Shown piece after piece: positions 63,971-64,000 of a stretch of 64,000 bases of DNA; within the stretch, counting starts at the first letter, position 1; each line of letters opens with the position of its first letter. Source of the DNA: an uncultured Pelagibacteraceae bacterium (lineage in GTDB: Bacteria > Pseudomonadota > Alphaproteobacteria > Pelagibacterales > Pelagibacteraceae). The position numbers were made by a program, and so were the translations under genes. The notes under the pieces were generated by a model. The model saw nothing but the letters and a program-made list of their open reading frames with translations. It was not told the origin of the DNA and ran no database searches. The stretch spans positions 16,721 to 80,720 of the forward strand of contig CACEOY010000004.1 in NCBI GenBank assembly GCA_902561155.1, in the 5' to 3' direction.

Positions 63971-64000
63971 ATTGCAAAAGAATGGGGAATTTTATCAAGT

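Overview
The window is about 70% A+T. Genes are packed tightly, often overlapping by 1-23 bases, and intergenic spacers are very short. Gene content (ETF/ETF-QO with dimethylglycine and sarcosine oxidation, ThyX instead of ThyA, a two-piece permuted tmRNA, an alphaproteobacterial-type division cluster) points to a streamlined marine alphaproteobacterium of the SAR11/Pelagibacterales type. This is inferred from style and content; no database search was run. There are no insertion sequences, phage genes, CRISPR arrays or tRNA genes that I could recognise. No stretch over 300 bases lacks a gene; the longest non-protein stretch (about 61240-61788) holds the mraZ promoter/operator and the RNase P RNA gene.

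Region 1 (1-11811), methylated-amine catabolism: a 5'-truncated dimethylglycine dehydrogenase-like gene, both ETF subunits, ETF-ubiquinone oxidoreductase and a DMT-family permease on the plus strand converge on the four-subunit sarcosine oxidase operon soxBDAG on the minus strand. Together these would take dimethylglycine through sarcosine to glycine, give C1 units to tetrahydrofolate and pass electrons to ubiquinone.

Region 2 (11851-31013, all minus strand): a small lipoprotein, a 2-hydroxyacid dehydrogenase/DMT permease/D-amino-acid dehydrogenase trio, bactofilin, the elongasome (rodA, mrdA, mreD, mreC, mreB), branched-chain amino acid synthesis (leuA, ilvC, ilvH, ilvB), miaA, a DegP-type protease, a DUF2065 protein and hflC/hflK.

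Region 3 (31090-40046): an Mrp-type ATPase, thyX, the permuted ssrA (tmRNA) gene, an FkbM methyltransferase and SemiSWEET pair, two tiny membrane-protein ORFs, a MazG-like pyrophosphohydrolase, fumC, a UvrD-family helicase and an Xaa-Pro aminopeptidase.

Region 4 (40035-61400, minus strand): the division and cell-wall (dcw) cluster. Its order is mraZ-ftsZ-rsmH-ftsL-ftsI-murEF-mraY-murD-ftsW-murG-murC-murB-ddl-ftsQ-ftsA-lpxC-bamD-ligA. Three things stand out. ftsZ sits at the front of the cluster rather than after ftsA. MurE and MurF are one fused protein. FtsA has lost recognisable ATP-binding motifs but keeps its C-terminal membrane-targeting helix. A sigma70-like promoter overlapped by three TGGGA repeats at exact 10-bp spacing precedes mraZ and is a likely MraZ operator.

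Region 5 (61390-64000): rnpB, an AmpD/AmiD-type amidase, and divergent mlaA and mlaC for outer-membrane lipid asymmetry.
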